From: Actinomadura parmotrematis
GTDB taxonomy: Bacteria > Actinomycetota > Actinomycetes > Streptosporangiales > Streptosporangiaceae
Length of the DNA stretch: 64,000 nucleotides
Direction of reading: 5' to 3'
Assembly (NCBI RefSeq): GCF_019458805.1
Contig: NZ_JAIBOA010000003.1
Span: forward strand, 124,001 to 188,000
The position numbers and the translations under genes were made by a program. The notes under the pieces are model-generated. The model was given only the letters and a program-made list of their open reading frames with translations. It had not been told where the DNA came from and made no database searches. This document shows, one piece after another, positions 34,578 to 43,187 of the stretch. Within the stretch, counting starts at the first letter, position 1, and every line of letters begins with the position of its first letter.

Positions 34578-35333
34578 ATGAGCGCCGCCAGTCCCGCCCG
34601 CGTCCACGACCACCTCCTCGGCGGGAAGGACAACTACCTCGCCGACCGCCGCCTCGTCGCCGAGCTCCTGGAGCTCCAGCCGAACCTGCGGACGGCGGCC
34701 CGCGCGAACCGCGCCTTCCTCGGCCGCGCCGTCGCCGCCCTCGCCGCCCTCGGCGTCGACCAGTTCCTCGACGTCGGCTGCGGGCTGCCCACCCGCGACA
34801 ACGTCCACCAGATGGCGGCCCGCCGCCTCCCCGGCGCCCGCACCGTCTACCTCGACAACGACCCCGCCGTCGTCGCCCACGCCCGCGCCCTCATGGCCGC
34901 CGACGCGGGCGTCGAGGCGATGACCGCCGACCTGCGCAAGCCCGAGGAGCTCCTCGGCCTCGCGGCCGGCTCCCTGGACTGGCGGCGCCCGGTCGCGCTC
35001 GTCCTCACCGCCGTCCTGCACCTGCTGCCCGACGCCGACGGGCCCGCCGCCATCGTCGCCGCCCTGCGCGGCGCGCTGCCGCCCGGCAGCGCCCTCGTCG
35101 TCAGCCACCTCACCGCCCCGCTGGCGCCCGGGGTCGCCGACCTGTACGCCGAGCGGTGCGGCGTCCCGCTGACGGTCCGCCCGCCCGCGACACTGCTCGG
35201 CTACCTCGGCGGCTGGCCGCTGCTGCCGCCCGGCCTCGCCCCCACGGCGGCCTGGCAGCACCCGCTCCCGCCGCCCGACCCCGCCGCCTGCCTCTCCCAC
35301 GGCGCCGTCGCCCTCTCCCCGGCGCGCGGGTAA
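34578..35333 (+). CDS. SAM-dependent methyltransferase, DUF574 type
   Basis: A 251-residue protein. The N-terminus SPARVHDHLLGGKDNYLADRRLVAELLE is the signature of the actinobacterial S-adenosyl methyltransferase (DUF574) family. The Rossmann SAM-binding motif is FLDVGCGLPTRDNVHQMA, and YLDNDPAVVAHARAL ends the second strand. The substrate is unknown for this family. The ATG at 34578 is the best in-frame start although its ribosome binding site is weak (CGGGACG). It is followed 57 bp later by the AI-2E-family transporter. Confidence 0.85.
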   Translation: MSAASPARVHDHLLGGKDNYLADRRLVAELLELQPNLRTAARANRAFLGRAVAALAALGVDQFLDVGCGLPTRDNVHQMAARRLPGARTVYLDNDPAVVAHARALMAADAGVEAMTADLRKPEELLGLAAGSLDWRRPVALVLTAVLHLLPDADGPAAIVAALRGALPPGSALVVSHLTAPLAPGVADLYAERCGVPLTVRPPATLLGYLGGWPLLPPGLAPTAAWQHPLPPPDPAACLSHGAVALSPARG

Positions 35334-35390
35334 AGCACCGCCGCCACAAAGATCAGCTTGCCCGGGGGCGGCCCCGGGCAGGGCCCCGGT

Positions 35391-36461
35391 ATGCCTTCCG
35401 ACCCCGCGGGCCCGCCGGCCGGGCCGCCGCCGCGGCTGCGCTCGGCGGCCCGCACCACCGCCTGCCTGCTCGTGCTCGCCGCCGGCGTCGCGCTGGTCGC
35501 GTGGATCCTCGCCGAGCTCGCCGCCGTCACCCTCGCGATCGTCGTCGCGCTCCTCATGACCGCGCTGATCGAGCCCGTCGCCCGGCTGCTCCGCCGGTTC
35601 CGCCTCCCGCCCTGGCTCGCCGCGCTCGGCGGCCTGCTGACGATCCTCGTCATCGTCGCGCTGCCGCTCTGGCTCATCGTGGACCGCCTGGCCCGGCAGT
35701 GGTCCGAGCTCACCACGGCGCTGCGCGGCGGCGTCGAGCGCCTCGGGTCCTGGCTCGTCGACGGGCCGCTGCCCGTCACCGACGAGCAGCTCCGGTCGCT
35801 CGGCGCGAACCTGCGCGAGACCGCCCTCGACTCCGCGCCGCGCCTGCTCAGCCGGGCGAGCACCGTCACCCAGGTCGTCACCGGCGCCCTCACCGCGTTC
35901 GTCCTGCTGTTCTTCCTCCTCAAGGACGGCCCCGGCATGTGGGACTGGATCGTCCGCCGCACCCCGGCCGCCCACCGCGACCGCGTCCGCGCGGGCGGGC
36001 AGGCCGGCTGGACGACCCTCACCGCCTACATCCGCGGCGAGCTCGTCATCGCCCTCGTCGACGCCGCCGGCATCGGCCTCGCCCTCGTGCTGGTCGGCGT
36101 GCCCCTCGCCGTCCCGCTCGCCGCGCTCACCTTCATCGCCGCGTTCGTCCCGATCGTCGGCGCGCTCGCCTCCGGCGCCGTCGCCGTCCTCATCACGCTG
36201 GTCGGCAACGGCCTCGGCGACGCGATCCTGGTGCTCGTCGCGATCATCGCCGTGCAGCAGATCGAGGGCAACCTGCTGCAGCCGGTCATCATCGGCCGCG
36301 CCCTGGACCTGCACGGCGCCGTCGTCCTCGTCGCCGTCACCGCCGGGACCCTCGTCGCCGGCATCGCGGGCGCCGTCCTCGCCGTGCCGCTCCTCGCCGT
36401 CTGCTACCGCGTCACCCTCGTCCTGACCGGCGAGCGCACCCCCGACGGCGGCGTCCCCTAG
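35391..36461 (+). CDS. AI-2E family transporter-like membrane protein
   Basis: A 356-residue membrane protein with about eight hydrophobic segments and the AI-2E/UPF0118 pattern: VALLMTALIEPVARLLRRFRLPPWLAALGGLL near the N-terminus, AFVLLFFLLKDGPGMWDWIVRRTP in the middle and QQIEGNLLQPVIIGRALDLHGAVVLVAV near the end. Members export autoinducer-2 or exchange Na+/H+; which applies here cannot be told. Its stop overlaps the convergent YihY gene by four bases. Confidence 0.88.
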   Translation: MPSDPAGPPAGPPPRLRSAARTTACLLVLAAGVALVAWILAELAAVTLAIVVALLMTALIEPVARLLRRFRLPPWLAALGGLLTILVIVALPLWLIVDRLARQWSELTTALRGGVERLGSWLVDGPLPVTDEQLRSLGANLRETALDSAPRLLSRASTVTQVVTGALTAFVLLFFLLKDGPGMWDWIVRRTPAAHRDRVRAGGQAGWTTLTAYIRGELVIALVDAAGIGLALVLVGVPLAVPLAALTFIAAFVPIVGALASGAVAVLITLVGNGLGDAILVLVAIIAVQQIEGNLLQPVIIGRALDLHGAVVLVAVTAGTLVAGIAGAVLAVPLLAVCYRVTLVLTGERTPDGGVP

Positions 36462-37372
36462 ACCTGCGGCGCGTCCGGCGTGGACGCCCACACCGCCAGC
36501 GACAGCAGCAGCCGCGACAGGCCGCTGACCCACAGCATCAGGCCGATGACCACGAGCGGCAGCCCGTACAGCGGATCGGTGAGCGCGTGCCGCAGCAGGA
36601 ACAGCGCGGCCACCGCCATCGCCGTCAGGCCCGCGCCGCCCGCCCACGACGCCTGCGCCACCCGCGCGTCGCGCGGCGCGCCGCCGAGCCGCCGGAACAG
36701 CCACCCGCAGATCAGCGCGCCCCACCCGGCCGCCAGCGCCGCACCCGCGACCCGCGCCGCGACCTCGCCCCACAGCGGCACCGCGTGCCCGTCCGACGCC
36801 GCCAGCCGGAACGGCCCGCCGAGCGCCAGCACCGCCAGCCCGAGCAGCACCAGGACCGCCGCCAGGAACACCACCAGCACCACCAGGTCCCGCACGTACC
36901 CCCGCACGAACCCCGGCTCCCGCGCGGAACCCGGCCCCCACACCGTCCGCAGCGCCCGCCGCCCCGCGTCCACCCACAGCCGCCCCGCGTAGAGCAGCCC
37001 GAGGACGCCGAGCGTCGTCGTGACGGCCCGCACCGACGCCTTCGCCTGCGCGGCGAACACGCTCGCGCCTAGATCAGCGTCCACGCCGAGCGTCTGCTGG
37101 ATCGACCGGTCGAGCTCGGCCTGCAGCTGCGGCTGGCGCGCCACCACGTGCCCGGCGACCGCGTACACCAGCGCCACCAGCGGGAACAGCGACAGGATCC
37201 CGAAGTAGGTCACCGACCCGGCCACGTGCTGCATCCCGAGCGTGTAGTAGCGCTGGTAGGACCGCACGGCCCGCCCGATCCCCGGCCGCGCGTACGCGCC
37301 GTCCCGCACCGCCTCGACCCGCGCCCGCCCCGCGGCGTAGCGGTCCCGGTAGCGCCCCCGCCAGGCCCCCAC
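36458..37372 (-). CDS. YihY/BrkB family inner membrane protein
   Basis: A 304-residue protein with six transmembrane helices in the YihY/BrkB pattern (SYQRYYTLGMQHVAGSVTYFGILSLFPLVALVYAVAGHVV; GVLGLLYAGRLWVDAGRRALRTVWGP; LVVIGLMLWVSGLSRLLLSLAVW). The family's function is unsettled; it is not a ribonuclease. The GTG start lies three bases after the stop of the LURP-one gene, so the two are an operon. Confidence 0.88.
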   Translation of the reverse strand: MGAWRGRYRDRYAAGRARVEAVRDGAYARPGIGRAVRSYQRYYTLGMQHVAGSVTYFGILSLFPLVALVYAVAGHVVARQPQLQAELDRSIQQTLGVDADLGASVFAAQAKASVRAVTTTLGVLGLLYAGRLWVDAGRRALRTVWGPGSAREPGFVRGYVRDLVVLVVFLAAVLVLLGLAVLALGGPFRLAASDGHAVPLWGEVAARVAGAALAAGWGALICGWLFRRLGGAPRDARVAQASWAGGAGLTAMAVAALFLLRHALTDPLYGLPLVVIGLMLWVSGLSRLLLSLAVWASTPDAPQV

Positions 37373-37375
37373 GCG

Positions 37376-37891
37376 TCAGCGGTGCTCGTGGCTGATCGCG
37401 TCGACGCACACCACGACCGCGAGGAGCAGCGGCACGTCCTCGCCCTGCGCGATCGCCACGCCGTAGGTGTCGCGGACCTTCATCCAGTGCTTGTTCACCT
37501 GCGCGACGACGTCCCCGCCCCGCGTCACCGTGTACTCGTGGTCCACGATGTTCCCCTGCGCGTGCAGCTCGCCCGCGTCCCCGAGGTCGATCGCGTACCG
37601 GTCGCGGAACCCCACCAGCGCCTTGTGCAGCGTCGCGACCGTCTCGCCGCCGCGCTCGATCACGAACGTCTCGCGGACCCGCAGCACCTTGCTGTGGATC
37701 TTCAGCAGCTCGGTGCCGGCGGCGTCCTCCAGCACGAACGTCCTGCGCAGCCGCAGCACCTTGCCGTCCACCCGGTAGGCGTGCTGCCCGAGCCCGTTGT
37801 CGATCCAGTAGTCGTCGCCGACCGACAGCATCCGCTGCCGCATCTGGAACATCTCCGTGGCCACCGGAGCGGCCTCTCTGTGACCGAACAT
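37376..37891 (-). CDS. LURP-one-related (tubby-like barrel) protein
   Basis: A 171-residue protein. It starts FQMRQRMLSVGDDYWIDNGLGQHAYRVDGKVLRLRRTFVLEDAAG and continues with the repeated strand pattern of LURP-one/phospholipid scramblase-like proteins (LLKIHSKVLRVRETFVIERGG, GDVVAQVNKHWMKVRDTYGV). The fold is a 12-stranded barrel around a helix; the C-terminal hydrophobic segment (VPLLLAVVVCVDAI) is the buried helix. GGGGGAG precedes the ATG. The function is unknown. It is co-transcribed with yihY. Confidence 0.88.
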   Translation of the reverse strand: MFGHREAAPVATEMFQMRQRMLSVGDDYWIDNGLGQHAYRVDGKVLRLRRTFVLEDAAGTELLKIHSKVLRVRETFVIERGGETVATLHKALVGFRDRYAIDLGDAGELHAQGNIVDHEYTVTRGGDVVAQVNKHWMKVRDTYGVAIAQGEDVPLLLAVVVCVDAISHEHR

Positions 37892-38062
37892 CGCAGCTCC
37901 CCCGCCCGTCCCCGGCCTTTCCCCCTTCGTTCCCGCAGGCCGTCAACCGCGCCCCAAACCTCCCCCGCACTCCCGTCAAGACGCGCCGGAAACCGTTTCC
38001 GACCCCATTTCCACCGGAAATGAGGTGATCACCTGTATTCGGACGAGACGGGGGAGACAACG

Positions 38063-38512
38063 ATGGCGACCAACATGGCTCCTGGCGGCACCCCATCCGC
38101 CTCCACGACCCACGGCCGGACCGCCGCGCACGGCCGCCCGACCTCCGGCTGGCTGACCTTCGCCGGCCTCGTCGCCGTCGTCCTCGGCGGCTTCAACGTC
38201 ATCGACGGCCTGGTGGCCCTGCTGAAGCCCACCTACTACCTCGTCACCGAGGAGCGGGTGCTGCTGTTCAACTTCACCGCCTGGGGCTGGATCTGGCTGA
38301 TCGTCGGCATCGTGCAGCTCGCCGTCGGCGCCGGCATCCTCGCCGGCCAGACCTGGGCCCGCGCGGCGGGCATCGGCCTCGCCGTCCTCGCCGCTTTCGG
38401 CCACCTGGTCTTCCTGACCGCCTACCCGGTCTGGTCGGTCATGGCCATCGCCCTCTGCGTGCTGCTCATGTACGCCCTGACGCGGCCGGCCCACGACTCC
38501 GTCGCGGCCTGA
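38063..38512 (+). CDS. Four-helix DUF7144-like membrane protein
   Basis: A 149-residue protein with a polar ~27-residue N-terminus and four transmembrane helices (WLTFAGLVAVVLGGFNVIDGLVAL; GWIWLIVGIVQLAVGAGILAG; WARAAGIGLAVLAAFGHLVFL; WSVMAIALCVLLMYAL). The pattern fits a small actinobacterial membrane family of unknown function, often annotated DUF7144. GGGGGAGA precedes the ATG. It ends four bases from the convergent deaminase gene. Confidence 0.85.
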   Translation: MATNMAPGGTPSASTTHGRTAAHGRPTSGWLTFAGLVAVVLGGFNVIDGLVALLKPTYYLVTEERVLLFNFTAWGWIWLIVGIVQLAVGAGILAGQTWARAAGIGLAVLAAFGHLVFLTAYPVWSVMAIALCVLLMYALTRPAHDSVAA

Positions 38513-38516
38513 CGCC

Positions 38517-38942
38517 TCAGGTGTAGTAGCCGTCGACCGGGACCCGCGCCTCCTCGGGGAGCGCGGGTCCCTCCTGCGGGACGCGCGGGAAGCCGCCGCC
38601 CGGCTGGAGCGCGGCGTGCTGCTCGGCCGACAGCGCGTACACGACGCGGCCGAGCCCCGACCGGTCGATCGCGCCCGTGCACATCGGGCACGGCTGGCAG
38701 CTGGTGAACATCGTGGTCGCCGCCGCCGCGGCGGGATCGAGCTCGCGCGCCGCCCACCGGGCCAGCTTCAGCTCCGGATGGGCGCTGATGTCCCGGTCGG
38801 CCCGCACGGTGTTGTGCGCCTCGACCAGAACGGTCCCGTCGGCGCTCGCCAGCAGCGACCCGTAGGGCGCGTGCCCGTCCTCGCGGGCCCGCCGCGCCAG
38901 CTCGACGGCCCTGCGCAGCAGCCGCTCCTCGTCGGGTGTCAT
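38517..38942 (-). CDS. Cytidine/deoxycytidylate (guanine-like) deaminase family protein
   Basis: A 141-residue zinc deaminase with HPELK as the (H/C)xE motif and PCPMC as the PCxxC motif. APYGSLLASADG and the C-terminal YALSAEQHA resemble the tRNA/guanine deaminase branch. The substrate is not determined. The ATG overlaps the TGA of the upstream LLM gene (ATGA), so the two are coupled. Confidence 0.85.
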   Translation of the reverse strand: MTPDEERLLRRAVELARRAREDGHAPYGSLLASADGTVLVEAHNTVRADRDISAHPELKLARWAARELDPAAAAATTMFTSCQPCPMCTGAIDRSGLGRVVYALSAEQHAALQPGGGFPRVPQEGPALPEEARVPVDGYYT

Positions 38943-39775
38943 GCGATCTCCTTCCGGCGCGCCGCCACCGCGGCCAGCGCCCGCCAGGCGTCCTCGGGAC
39001 GCCGTGTCTCCTCCGGATCCCCGCCGAACGGATCGAGCAGCACGCTCGCGGCGCCGAGCCGCCGCAGCCGCGCCAGGTCTCCCACGACCTGGTCGATCGA
39101 CCCCTCGCCGGCGCGGCGCTCGGCCAGGTCCGCCGCGGTGACGCGCAGCACGATCCGCGGGGCGAGAGCGGGGACGGGCCGTCCCTCGGCCGCCGCGACC
39201 GCCGCCAGCCGCCCGGCCCGCTCCTCGAACCAGGGCATGGTGAAGCGCAGCGGATGCCAGGCGTCGCCGAACCGCACGGCGCGCCGCAGCGCCGCGTCGC
39301 TGTGCCCGCCGACCCACAGGGGGATGCGGCCGCACCGGTATCCCGGGTCCTCCCACGTCGCCCGCAGCGTCCGGAGCAGCTCGTCGGTCGACCGCCCCCG
39401 CTCCTCGAACTCCGCACCGAGCGCCGCGAACTCCTCCCTGGCCCACCCCGCGCCCACTCCGAGCACGAGACGCCCGCCGCTGAGCGCGTCCAGGTTCGCG
39501 GCCATCCGCGCCACCAGCAGCGGATGCCGGTACGGCGCCACCAGCACCGTCGTCCCCAACCGGACCCGCCGCGTGACTCCCGCCAGCCACGACAACGCCG
39601 TGAACGGTTCGTAGAACGGCGCCGGATACTGCGCCGCCACGTCCGGCGTGATGACCACGTGGTCGGACACCATCAGCAGGTCGAACCCGAGCCCTTCCAC
39701 GACCTGCGCCCAATCCCGCAGCCGTCCCGGATCGGCCCCTGGCCCGAAGTTCGGGACGTTCACCCCCAGTTCCAT
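38939..39775 (-). CDS. F420-dependent LLM-class oxidoreductase
   Basis: A 278-residue luciferase-like monooxygenase fold protein: ELGVNVPNFGPGADPGRLRDWAQVVEGLGFDLLMVSDHV, RVRLGTTVLVAPYRHPLLVARMAANLDALSGGRLVLGVGAGW and PLWVGGHSDAALRRAVRFGDAWHP. These are typical of actinobacterial F420-linked LLM enzymes; F420 rather than FMN is inferred from lineage. TAGTTT seven bases before the ATG suggests a leaderless transcript. It is coupled to the deaminase and divergent from the AsnC-type regulator. Confidence 0.9.
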   Translation of the reverse strand: MELGVNVPNFGPGADPGRLRDWAQVVEGLGFDLLMVSDHVVITPDVAAQYPAPFYEPFTALSWLAGVTRRVRLGTTVLVAPYRHPLLVARMAANLDALSGGRLVLGVGAGWAREEFAALGAEFEERGRSTDELLRTLRATWEDPGYRCGRIPLWVGGHSDAALRRAVRFGDAWHPLRFTMPWFEERAGRLAAVAAAEGRPVPALAPRIVLRVTAADLAERRAGEGSIDQVVGDLARLRRLGAASVLLDPFGGDPEETRRPEDAWRALAAVAARRKEIA

Positions 39776-39869
39776 GCGCCACAAACTATCCAGCCCGCAC
39801 GTGCCCTTTGAAGAGAGAACCCACGGCATCCCCACCCTGCCGCCGCGATTTCCCCGGTACTTTGCCCCC

Positions 39870-40382
39870 ATGACCGTGAATCTCGACGCGACCGATTGGG
39901 CCATCCTCACCGAACTCCAGCGCGACGGCCGCGTCTCCCTCACCGAGCTCGGCCGCCGCGTCAGCCTCAGCACCTCCGCCGCGACCGAGCGCGTCCGGCG
40001 CCTGGAGACGGCGGGCGTCATCACCGGCTACCACGCCCGCGTCGACCTGGCCAAAGCCGGCCTGCCCGTCACGGCCGTCGTCCGCCTCAAGTACCCCGGC
40101 AACCGCCACACCCCGCTCCACGACCTCCTGCGCGATCGCGAGGAGATCCTGGAATGCCTCCGCACCACCGGCGAGGACTGCTACGTCCTCAAGGTCGCGG
40201 CCCCGTCCCTGGCCCACCTGGAACGCACCGTCGACGAGCTGTTGGAGCTGGGCAGCACCACCACGAACCTCGTCTACAGCGAGCCCCTCCCGTACCGCGG
40301 CCTCCCCGCCCGGCCCCCGGCCCCCCTGCCCGACGGTCGCGGGGACGCGGCCGCTCTGCGACACTCCCGGGGTGACCGGTGA
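39870..40382 (+). CDS. Lrp/AsnC-family transcriptional regulator
   Basis: A 170-residue regulator with an AsnC helix-turn-helix (LDATDWAILTELQRDGRVSLTELGRRVSLSTSAATERVRRLETAGVITGYHARVD) and a RAM ligand-binding domain (TAVVRLKYPGNRHTPLHDLL...CLRTTGEDCYVLKV). TACTTT six bases before the ATG suggests a leaderless transcript. It faces the LLM gene and may control it. The ligand is likely an amino acid. Confidence 0.92.
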   Translation: MTVNLDATDWAILTELQRDGRVSLTELGRRVSLSTSAATERVRRLETAGVITGYHARVDLAKAGLPVTAVVRLKYPGNRHTPLHDLLRDREEILECLRTTGEDCYVLKVAAPSLAHLERTVDELLELGSTTTNLVYSEPLPYRGLPARPPAPLPDGRGDAAALRHSRGDR

Positions 40383-41277
40383 CGACCCGATCGGGACCGC
40401 CGCGAGCCCCGTCCCCGCCGCGTCGGAGGAGGAGTTCGTCCAGGCCCTGCGGCGGATGCGCGAGCGCAGCGGCCTGACCTTCAAGGAGATCGAGCGGCTC
40501 ACCTCCCGCGGCGGGCCGCTCGCCCTGCCCGCCTCGACGCTGGCGACCGCCCTGCAGCGCCGGACGGTCCCGCGCGCCCCGCTCGTCACGTCCCTGGTGC
40601 TGGCGTGCGGCGGCACCGACGAGGACGTCGCCGGCTGGCTGGCCGAGCGCGACCGCCTGCTGCACCCCGAGACGGGCGCGCCCCCGCCGGAGCCGCCGCC
40701 CGAACCCTCGCCCGCGCCCCGCCGGCGGGTCCTCCCGGTCGTCCTCGCCGTCGCCGCCACCGCGGCCGTCGCGGGGGCCGTCGCGTGGACGTCCCGGCCG
40801 TCCGGCGCGCCCGGGCACGCCGCCCCGCCCGCGCGGACCGCGCCGAGCCCGTCGCAGCCCCCGGCGGCGGCGCCCGCCGGCGACCGGCTCCGCCTCGGCG
40901 GCCTCTGCCTGACCGAGCGGCGGCAGGACAAGGCCGGGCTCATCTACCTGGCGCCCTGCGCGGACGCCTTCCCGCCGCGCCGCCTCGCCCGCGACGGCGC
41001 CGGATGGCGCGTCACCACCCGGCACCCGACCTACGGCGCGGGCTGCATGGGCGTCCTGGACGGCTCGCCCGAACCCGGCAAGGCCCTGTCGGACGACGTC
41101 TGCGGCGGCATCCAGACCGACCGCTACACGCTGCGGCGGGTGCCCGGCGGCTACCGGCTCCAGCCCGGGAACGGCGACCTCTGCGTGGGCGTCCGCGGCC
41201 GCCCGTCCACGGGCGCCCAGGTCTTCCAGCTCCCCTGCACCGCCGGCGACCCGGGCCAGACCTTCACCATCCCCTGA
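40372..41277 (+). CDS. Membrane protein with cytosolic XRE-like HTH and external ricin-like domain
   Basis: A 301-residue protein. Residues about 20-95 resemble an XRE-type helix-turn-helix common to actinobacteria (EEEFVQALRRMRERSGLTFKEIERLTSRGGPLALPASTLATALQR). A Pro-rich linker, one transmembrane helix (VLPVVLAVAATAAVAGAVAW, about 120-140) and a second Pro/Ala stretch follow. The C-terminal ~125 residues look like a ricin B-type lectin repeat (DRLRLGGLCLTERR... GYRLQPGNGDLCVGVRG...GDPGQTFTI) with paired Cys. It might link an outside sugar signal to DNA or protein binding. The GTG start overlaps the AsnC gene by 11 bp. Confidence 0.8.
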   Translation: MTGDDPIGTAASPVPAASEEEFVQALRRMRERSGLTFKEIERLTSRGGPLALPASTLATALQRRTVPRAPLVTSLVLACGGTDEDVAGWLAERDRLLHPETGAPPPEPPPEPSPAPRRRVLPVVLAVAATAAVAGAVAWTSRPSGAPGHAAPPARTAPSPSQPPAAAPAGDRLRLGGLCLTERRQDKAGLIYLAPCADAFPPRRLARDGAGWRVTTRHPTYGAGCMGVLDGSPEPGKALSDDVCGGIQTDRYTLRRVPGGYRLQPGNGDLCVGVRGRPSTGAQVFQLPCTAGDPGQTFTIP

Positions 41278-41454
41278 CCGGCGGTCCGGACCGCCGGGGA
41301 GCGCCCCATCGAATGATCATGAAAGCGGCGGCCCGGACCCAAAAGATCATCCGTGCCGTTGGGGCCGATCCCCGTCCGGGCAGGACGACGCCACGGGACG
41401 AGACCGGCGGAACGCCGCCGGCCGGCCCGGAACCCGACGGGAGCGTGAAGCGGC

Positions 41455-43152
41455 ATGGTGGTCAGGGGATCCAGGGCGGCCCGGCGTCCGGCGCGCCTGC
41501 TGGCGGCCGTGCTGGCGCTCGCGTTGACGGCGGCGGGCACGGCACCGGCATCGGCCGCCCCGGCACCGGTCCCCGCGCCCGCACCGCTGCGCGTGCCCGT
41601 CCCCGACACATCGGTCGGCGCCGAGCCCGTCTTCTCCAGCGACGTCCAGATCACCGCCCTCGGCGCCGGTGCGACCGTCCGCACCGCCTACGACGCGCCC
41701 GCCGCCCTGAACCCGCTGGACGGCTACCCCGCCGCACTCCCCGCCGGGTCGACGCCGCACGGCACGCTCACCGCGCGCCTCATCGAGGTCACCGACCAGG
41801 GCCCCGGCGGCGCGACCGCCCTCACCTACTGCATCGACCTGCACACCTCCACCCAGGTCGGGGTGAACTACAAGCTCGGCACCTGGAACTCCGCCAACGT
41901 GCCCAACGTCGGCTACGTCGGCTACATCCTGGGCCACTACTTCCCGACCACCGGCGAACCCGCCGGCCTCGCCGGCGACAACGAGCGGGCCGCGGCGGTG
42001 CAGCTCGCGATCTGGTTCCTCACCGACAAGCTCGTGCTCGCACCAACCGACGCCCGCTACGCCGCGGTCGCGGCGATCGTCACCGACGCCCTGGCCAACG
42101 GCCCGTCCCCCGAACCGTCCCCGCCCCGCATCGGCGTCGTCCCCGCCACCGCCGAGGCCCCCTCCAACGGCGGCCTCGCCGGCCCCTTCACCGTCTCCGG
42201 CGACGGCCCGGCCACCCTGCAGACCGTCGGCGGCACCCAGGTCTTCACCGACGCCGCCGGCCGCCACCGCCTCGACGACGGCGACACCGTCCGCCCCGGC
42301 GACCGCCTGTGGGCCCGCAGCACCACCACCGCCACCCCGCAGGGCTTCGTGCTGAACCGCTCCGCCGACATCACCGAGAGCGCCGTCTACCTCTACGACC
42401 ACACCAACCCCGGCGTCGACGACGCGCAGAAACTGATCCTGGCCAAGAAGGAGCACCTCACCGCCAGGGCCGGCGTCCGGCTCACCCGCTACGACGCCGG
42501 CGACCTCGTCCTCGCCAAGGCCGTCACCGGCGCCGCCGCCGGCCTCCAGGGCGCGATCACCCTCCGGGTCTCCTGCACCGGCCCGGACGGCGGCATCGTC
42601 CACCACACCCGCACCCTGCCCGCCGGCGCGTCCCCCGGCCGCCACCTCCTGCACGTCACCGGCATCCCCGCCGGCAGCACCTGCACCGTCACCGAGACCG
42701 CCACCGGCGAGAACGGCCGCACCGACGCCCGCCGCCCCGTCATCGTCCCCTCCCGCGTCACCGTCCCCACCGACGGGACCGTGACCGTGACGGTCACCGA
42801 CACCTACGACCGCGCCACCGGCGCCCTCCGCGTCACCAAGGCCGTCCGGGGCGACGGCGCCGGCCTCCAGGGCCGCATCACCGTCCGGGTCCGCTGCACC
42901 CGCCCCGGAGCCGCGCCCCTGACCCGCACCTTCCACCTGTCCGCCCACCGCAAGCGCGGCACCTACACCGTCGCCCTGCTGACGGGCCTGCCCACCGGCT
43001 CCCGCTGCACCGCCGCCGAACCCGGGACCGGCGCCAACCCGGCCGTCACCCTCGAGAAGCTCCGCGTCATCCCGCGCGCCGCCACCATCGCCAAGCACCA
43101 CACGTCCACCATCAGAATCACCGACACCTACCGCCGCAAGCGCGTCAAATAG
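41455..43152 (+). CDS. Secreted thioester-domain (TED) adhesin-like protein
   Basis: A 565-residue exported protein with a signal peptide (cleavage near PASAAPA). The thioester domain is recognisable by ALTYCIDLHT (Cys) and AAAVQLAIWFLTD (Gln), the pair that forms the internal Cys-Gln thioester used for covalent attachment to host or surface amines. Two DUF5979-type domains follow (LAKAVTGAAAGLQGAITLRVSC and VTKAVRGDGAGLQGRITVRVRC). The C-terminus, TDTYRRKRVK, has no LPxTG and no hydrophobic anchor, so the protein is either released or truncated. A class F sortase lies 37 kb away. Confidence 0.87.
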   Translation: MVVRGSRAARRPARLLAAVLALALTAAGTAPASAAPAPVPAPAPLRVPVPDTSVGAEPVFSSDVQITALGAGATVRTAYDAPAALNPLDGYPAALPAGSTPHGTLTARLIEVTDQGPGGATALTYCIDLHTSTQVGVNYKLGTWNSANVPNVGYVGYILGHYFPTTGEPAGLAGDNERAAAVQLAIWFLTDKLVLAPTDARYAAVAAIVTDALANGPSPEPSPPRIGVVPATAEAPSNGGLAGPFTVSGDGPATLQTVGGTQVFTDAAGRHRLDDGDTVRPGDRLWARSTTTATPQGFVLNRSADITESAVYLYDHTNPGVDDAQKLILAKKEHLTARAGVRLTRYDAGDLVLAKAVTGAAAGLQGAITLRVSCTGPDGGIVHHTRTLPAGASPGRHLLHVTGIPAGSTCTVTETATGENGRTDARRPVIVPSRVTVPTDGTVTVTVTDTYDRATGALRVTKAVRGDGAGLQGRITVRVRCTRPGAAPLTRTFHLSAHRKRGTYTVALLTGLPTGSRCTAAEPGTGANPAVTLEKLRVIPRAATIAKHHTSTIRITDTYRRKRVK

Positions 43153-43187
43153 CGCGCCCGCCCGGCACCGCTTCCGGACAAGAGAAG

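Noticed and set aside
34386-36977. 863-codon minus-strand frame
   Set aside because: Antisense shadow of the methyltransferase and AI-2E-family genes; Glu/Asp/Gly-rich without domains.
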